This document shows, one piece after another, positions 61,760-64,000 of a stretch of DNA of 64,000 nucleotides. Numbering within the stretch: the stretch's first letter is position 1; every line of letters begins with the position of its first letter. The notes beneath the pieces are model-generated. The model worked only from the letters and a program-made list of their open reading frames with translations, did not search any database and was not told the origin of the DNA. The position numbers and the translations under genes are program-made. This stretch comes from Arthrobacter castelli DSM 16402 (GTDB taxonomy: Bacteria; Actinomycetota; Actinomycetes; Actinomycetales; Micrococcaceae): the NCBI RefSeq assembly GCF_000430705.1, contig NZ_AUMN01000021.1, positions 18,451 through 82,450 of the forward strand, in the 5' to 3' direction.

Positions 61760-62722
61760 ATGGAGTGGACGTACACGGTTTGGGACGACCCGAAGATCAT
61801 CTATGTTGCCATCCCGAAGGTTGCCAATTCTGCCGTGAAAAGCGCCCTCCTTCAGTCGTACGTGAAGGACCGTCACTGGGCAGACCCGCATCGAAAGCAG
61901 ATCAAGTATAAGGAGGCATCCCCCGAGCAGATCCAACGGGACTACCGGGACTACGTGACGTTCACTGTGGTGCGGAACCCGTTCGACCGCTTCGTTTCGT
62001 TCTGGTCCGACAAGATCGTCGGTGCGGGGTGGTACAAGCGGCTGGAGAACGACGGATTCTCCCTCGGCTCGAGCTTTGAGGACACCGCGCTGGCCGGAGC
62101 CGACACCACTGACGAGCGGACCGACGCGCACATCCGCTCCCAGCACCTCCGATTGCACGGCTCGGATGGCACGCTGATTCCTGACCTCGTCATGAGGCAT
62201 GAGCACTTGGCGCAGGACTGGGAGATGCTTCGCGCAATCGTCTCCCACCGCACGAAAAAACCCTTGAAACCGCTTGAGCAACGGCGTTCAACGTCGCACC
62301 TGCCGTGGCACGAGTACTACACCGAGGCATCAGAGCGTGCGGTCGCCGGGCGGTACCGGCGCGATTTCGAAACGCTCGGTTACCCCATGACGGCCGACGA
62401 CCGGGCCGACCGAGCCGACCGAGGCGCTCCGCCGGCGATGAGGGAGGCGGTCGACCCATACAAGCTCCTGGCGGTAATTAACAACGACACGTTGGTCATC
62501 GACGCGGCAGGCCATGACCCCGTACGGGAAGCCCTCGCTCATGAGAAGGCTGCCGGGTACGTGCCGGTCGGGCGGGGGCCGGATTCGCTCTGGCGCACGG
62601 ATGACGCCGTCCGCCTGGCACGGAAAATAGCGCCGTACCAGCCTGTCGCGCTCGTTGCGGACGGACGGACCGCCACCGCCGCATCCTCCATCGAAGGTGT
62701 CGACGTGCTGTTGTCCAGCTAG
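61760..62722 (+). CDS. Sulfotransferase family 2 protein with extra C-terminal region
   Basis: The protein is 320 aa. IPKVANSAVKSALL matches the 5'-phosphosulfate site and VRNPFDRFVSFW the 3'-phosphate site for PAPS binding in sulfotransferase family 2. It should transfer sulfate to a sugar or other hydroxyl. After about residue 215 an unusual C-terminal part of about 105 residues (LLAVINNDTLVIDAAGHDP to EGVDVLLSS) follows, which I do not recognise. ATG 61760 is the first start that keeps the family N-terminus. Confidence 0.82.
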   Translation: MEWTYTVWDDPKIIYVAIPKVANSAVKSALLQSYVKDRHWADPHRKQIKYKEASPEQIQRDYRDYVTFTVVRNPFDRFVSFWSDKIVGAGWYKRLENDGFSLGSSFEDTALAGADTTDERTDAHIRSQHLRLHGSDGTLIPDLVMRHEHLAQDWEMLRAIVSHRTKKPLKPLEQRRSTSHLPWHEYYTEASERAVAGRYRRDFETLGYPMTADDRADRADRGAPPAMREAVDPYKLLAVINNDTLVIDAAGHDPVREALAHEKAAGYVPVGRGPDSLWRTDDAVRLARKIAPYQPVALVADGRTATAASSIEGVDVLLSS

Positions 62723-62753
62723 CAGGCATCCTGCGGGCAGCGGGCTGAAGTGG

Positions 62754-63773
62754 TCAGGACTCCGGCAGGCACCCACAGGACCGGCGGACCACAAGGTCGG
62801 TGGGGAAGACCATATTTTCCGTCGAGGCTGTCTCCCGGTCCAGCAGCGCGGAGACGGCGGCTTCGGCCATCTGCTCAGTTGGCTGGTGCATGGCGGTCAG
62901 GGCCGGCCAGGTGAAGGCCGACTGGAAAGATGCGTCGAAGGACACCAGCGCAATGTCCTGCGGCACCTGAAGCCCTGCCTCATGGAGGGCGCGCAGCACG
63001 CCCACCGCCTGGGCATCGGAACTGACGAACACCGCCGTCGGACGGTCCCTGGCCGCAGCTATCCGCTGCCCGGCCCGGTACCCGCCTTCCATGCTGAAGG
63101 TGGAGGTGAAAATCTGCCCTTCACGCAGTCCTGCCTTGGTGAGGGCCGATGCCCAGCCTTCTTCGCGTTCATCCGGGATCCGGGATGCGCTGATGCCCTT
63201 CACCAGGCCGATGTTCTCGTATCCGTGCCAGATCAGGTGCTCCACGGCTGCGCGTGCACCCTCTGCCAGGTCGACTCCCACGGAAGGGAGGTGTTCAGAG
63301 GGCTGGTAGCGGTTCAACAGCACGGCTGGAATTCCTGATGCAATGACATCGTCCAGGTACGGCTCGTCTTCGACCGAGGTCAGCAGCAGGCCGTCCACCT
63401 GCCGTGAGAGCAGATTCCGCACATGCTTTCGTTCTTTGGAGGTTGCCCCGTCCGAGCTGGTCAGCAGCAGCGCGTAGCCACGCTCATTGGCTGCTTGTTC
63501 GATGGCCTCCGACAGTTCGGCGAAGAACGGGTTGGTGTTGCCCGGAATGACCAATCCCAGCATTTCAGTCGACCCGAGCTTCAGCGCGCGGGCAGCCGCA
63601 TTCGGCCGGTAGCCGAGCACCTGGATGGCGTCGAGGACTTTGGCTTCCGTGCCGGGCGCAACCTTCTTGGGCCCGGCATTGATGACGTAGCTGACGACGG
63701 CGGTGCTCACGCCTGCGTATCTGGCAACGTCCTTGCGCGTCACCCGCGCCGGTTGCCCTGTATTCACCGTCAT
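62754..63773 (-). CDS. LacI-family transcriptional regulator
   Basis: The 339-aa protein starts with a LacI HTH (VTRKDVARYAGVSTAVVSYVI) and hinge (YRPNAAARAL), then the periplasmic-binding-like sugar domain (LVIPGNTNPFFAEL, VDGLLLTSV and DIALVSFDASF). It should repress sugar utilisation genes; the minus-strand gene entering the window from its right edge would be upstream of it and may belong to that set. Confidence 0.92.
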   Translation of the reverse strand: MTVNTGQPARVTRKDVARYAGVSTAVVSYVINAGPKKVAPGTEAKVLDAIQVLGYRPNAAARALKLGSTEMLGLVIPGNTNPFFAELSEAIEQAANERGYALLLTSSDGATSKERKHVRNLLSRQVDGLLLTSVEDEPYLDDVIASGIPAVLLNRYQPSEHLPSVGVDLAEGARAAVEHLIWHGYENIGLVKGISASRIPDEREEGWASALTKAGLREGQIFTSTFSMEGGYRAGQRIAAARDRPTAVFVSSDAQAVGVLRALHEAGLQVPQDIALVSFDASFQSAFTWPALTAMHQPTEQMAEAAVSALLDRETASTENMVFPTDLVVRRSCGCLPES

Positions 63774-63862
63774 CTATACATACTCACTCACGTCACCGGG
63801 GACGGACGCACGCCGGCGCCCGCCCCCATAGTCTACCGATGGCTGTTTGCCGCCGTCGGGCC

Positions 63863-64000
63863 CTATTGCTGCTGTACAGGGGCGTCGCCGAAGTCGGGGA
63901 TGGGGAGGCGTTCGCCGTCGCGGTTGGCCGATTGGTGGGCGATGATGCCCGGCAGGGTGAACCGGGCGGCGACCCAGGCGTTGACCGGAGGCAACGTTGC
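63863..64000 (-). CDS. 3' end of a minus-strand gene cut by the window edge
   Basis: Forty-five codons and a stop are visible, reading VNAWVAARFTLPGIIAHQSA and GERLPIPDFGDAP. This resembles the C-terminus of Gfo/Idh/MocA-type oxidoreductases, but the fragment is too short to be sure. The rest lies beyond 64000. Confidence 0.45.
   Translation of the reverse strand, partial: ATLPPVNAWVAARFTLPGIIAHQSANRDGERLPIPDFGDAPVQQQ

Noticed and set aside
1..64000. CRISPR arrays and ribosomal RNA genes
   Set aside because: No regularly spaced repeats and no rRNA core sequences were found on reading the window.

Overview
The window is 64 kb of high-GC actinobacterial DNA. Several features fit Arthrobacter or a close Micrococcaceae relative: an ECF42 sigma factor paired with a DGPF protein, an HNH endonuclease of the DUF222 family, two MT0933-type antitoxin-like proteins, a DUF1918 protein, and many GTG/TTG starts with AGGAGG-like ribosome sites. 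The genus is an inference. No rRNA, tRNA or CRISPR array was seen.

Layout. 0-10 kb is an accessory region: a Fic enzyme, a DUF1016 nuclease broken by two frameshifts, an ECF42/DGPF pair, an XRE protein, an aldo/keto reductase, an alpha/beta hydrolase, an IS1380 scar, and an AbiE toxin-antitoxin pair whose toxin is frameshifted. 10-15 kb holds a lipoprotein, a decayed PASTA/MmpS-like lipoprotein, and a resolvase-transposase-ATPase transposition module. 15-21.5 kb is the most interesting part. It has a butyrolactone-type signalling set (AfsA-like synthase, ArpA/ScbR-like TetR receptor, NAD-dependent epimerase/reductase) beside an ABC exporter of two permeases and one ATPase, and a small Sec-exported cysteine-free protein. 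Two related imperfect 20-bp palindromes of the butyrolactone-receptor type lie upstream of the synthase and the secreted protein, so the set looks like a self-contained quorum-controlled export system. 21.5-25.7 kb is lower in GC and carries an IS110 scar, a tight group of a secreted protein, a lipoprotein and a trypsin-like lipoprotein, and an FMN-reductase fragment.

26-30.5 kb holds an ECF41-like sigma factor, an ArsR/SRPBCC pair, several small stress-type proteins (SnoaL, TfoX fragment, DUF1059, YdeI), a PACE efflux protein and a frameshifted DUF3800 gene. 30.6-49.9 kb is largely ordinary metabolism and transport: FAD-linked oxidase, XRE-cupin regulator and aminotransferase with twin operators, secreted M14 peptidase, two MFS exporters, secreted phosphoesterase, sugar porter with ROK regulator, quinone oxidoreductase, DUF222-HNH, and cyclopropane synthase.

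50-64 kb has two MT0933-type genes with a shared upstream element around a broken doxX, a class III aminotransferase, a glutamate synthase-like protein, an aromatic amino acid lyase-like protein lacking the usual MIO serine, several regulators, a sulfotransferase, a LacI regulator, and the 3' end of a minus-strand gene. Six apparent single-base frameshifts in at least five genes are recorded. They may be real decay or sequence error.
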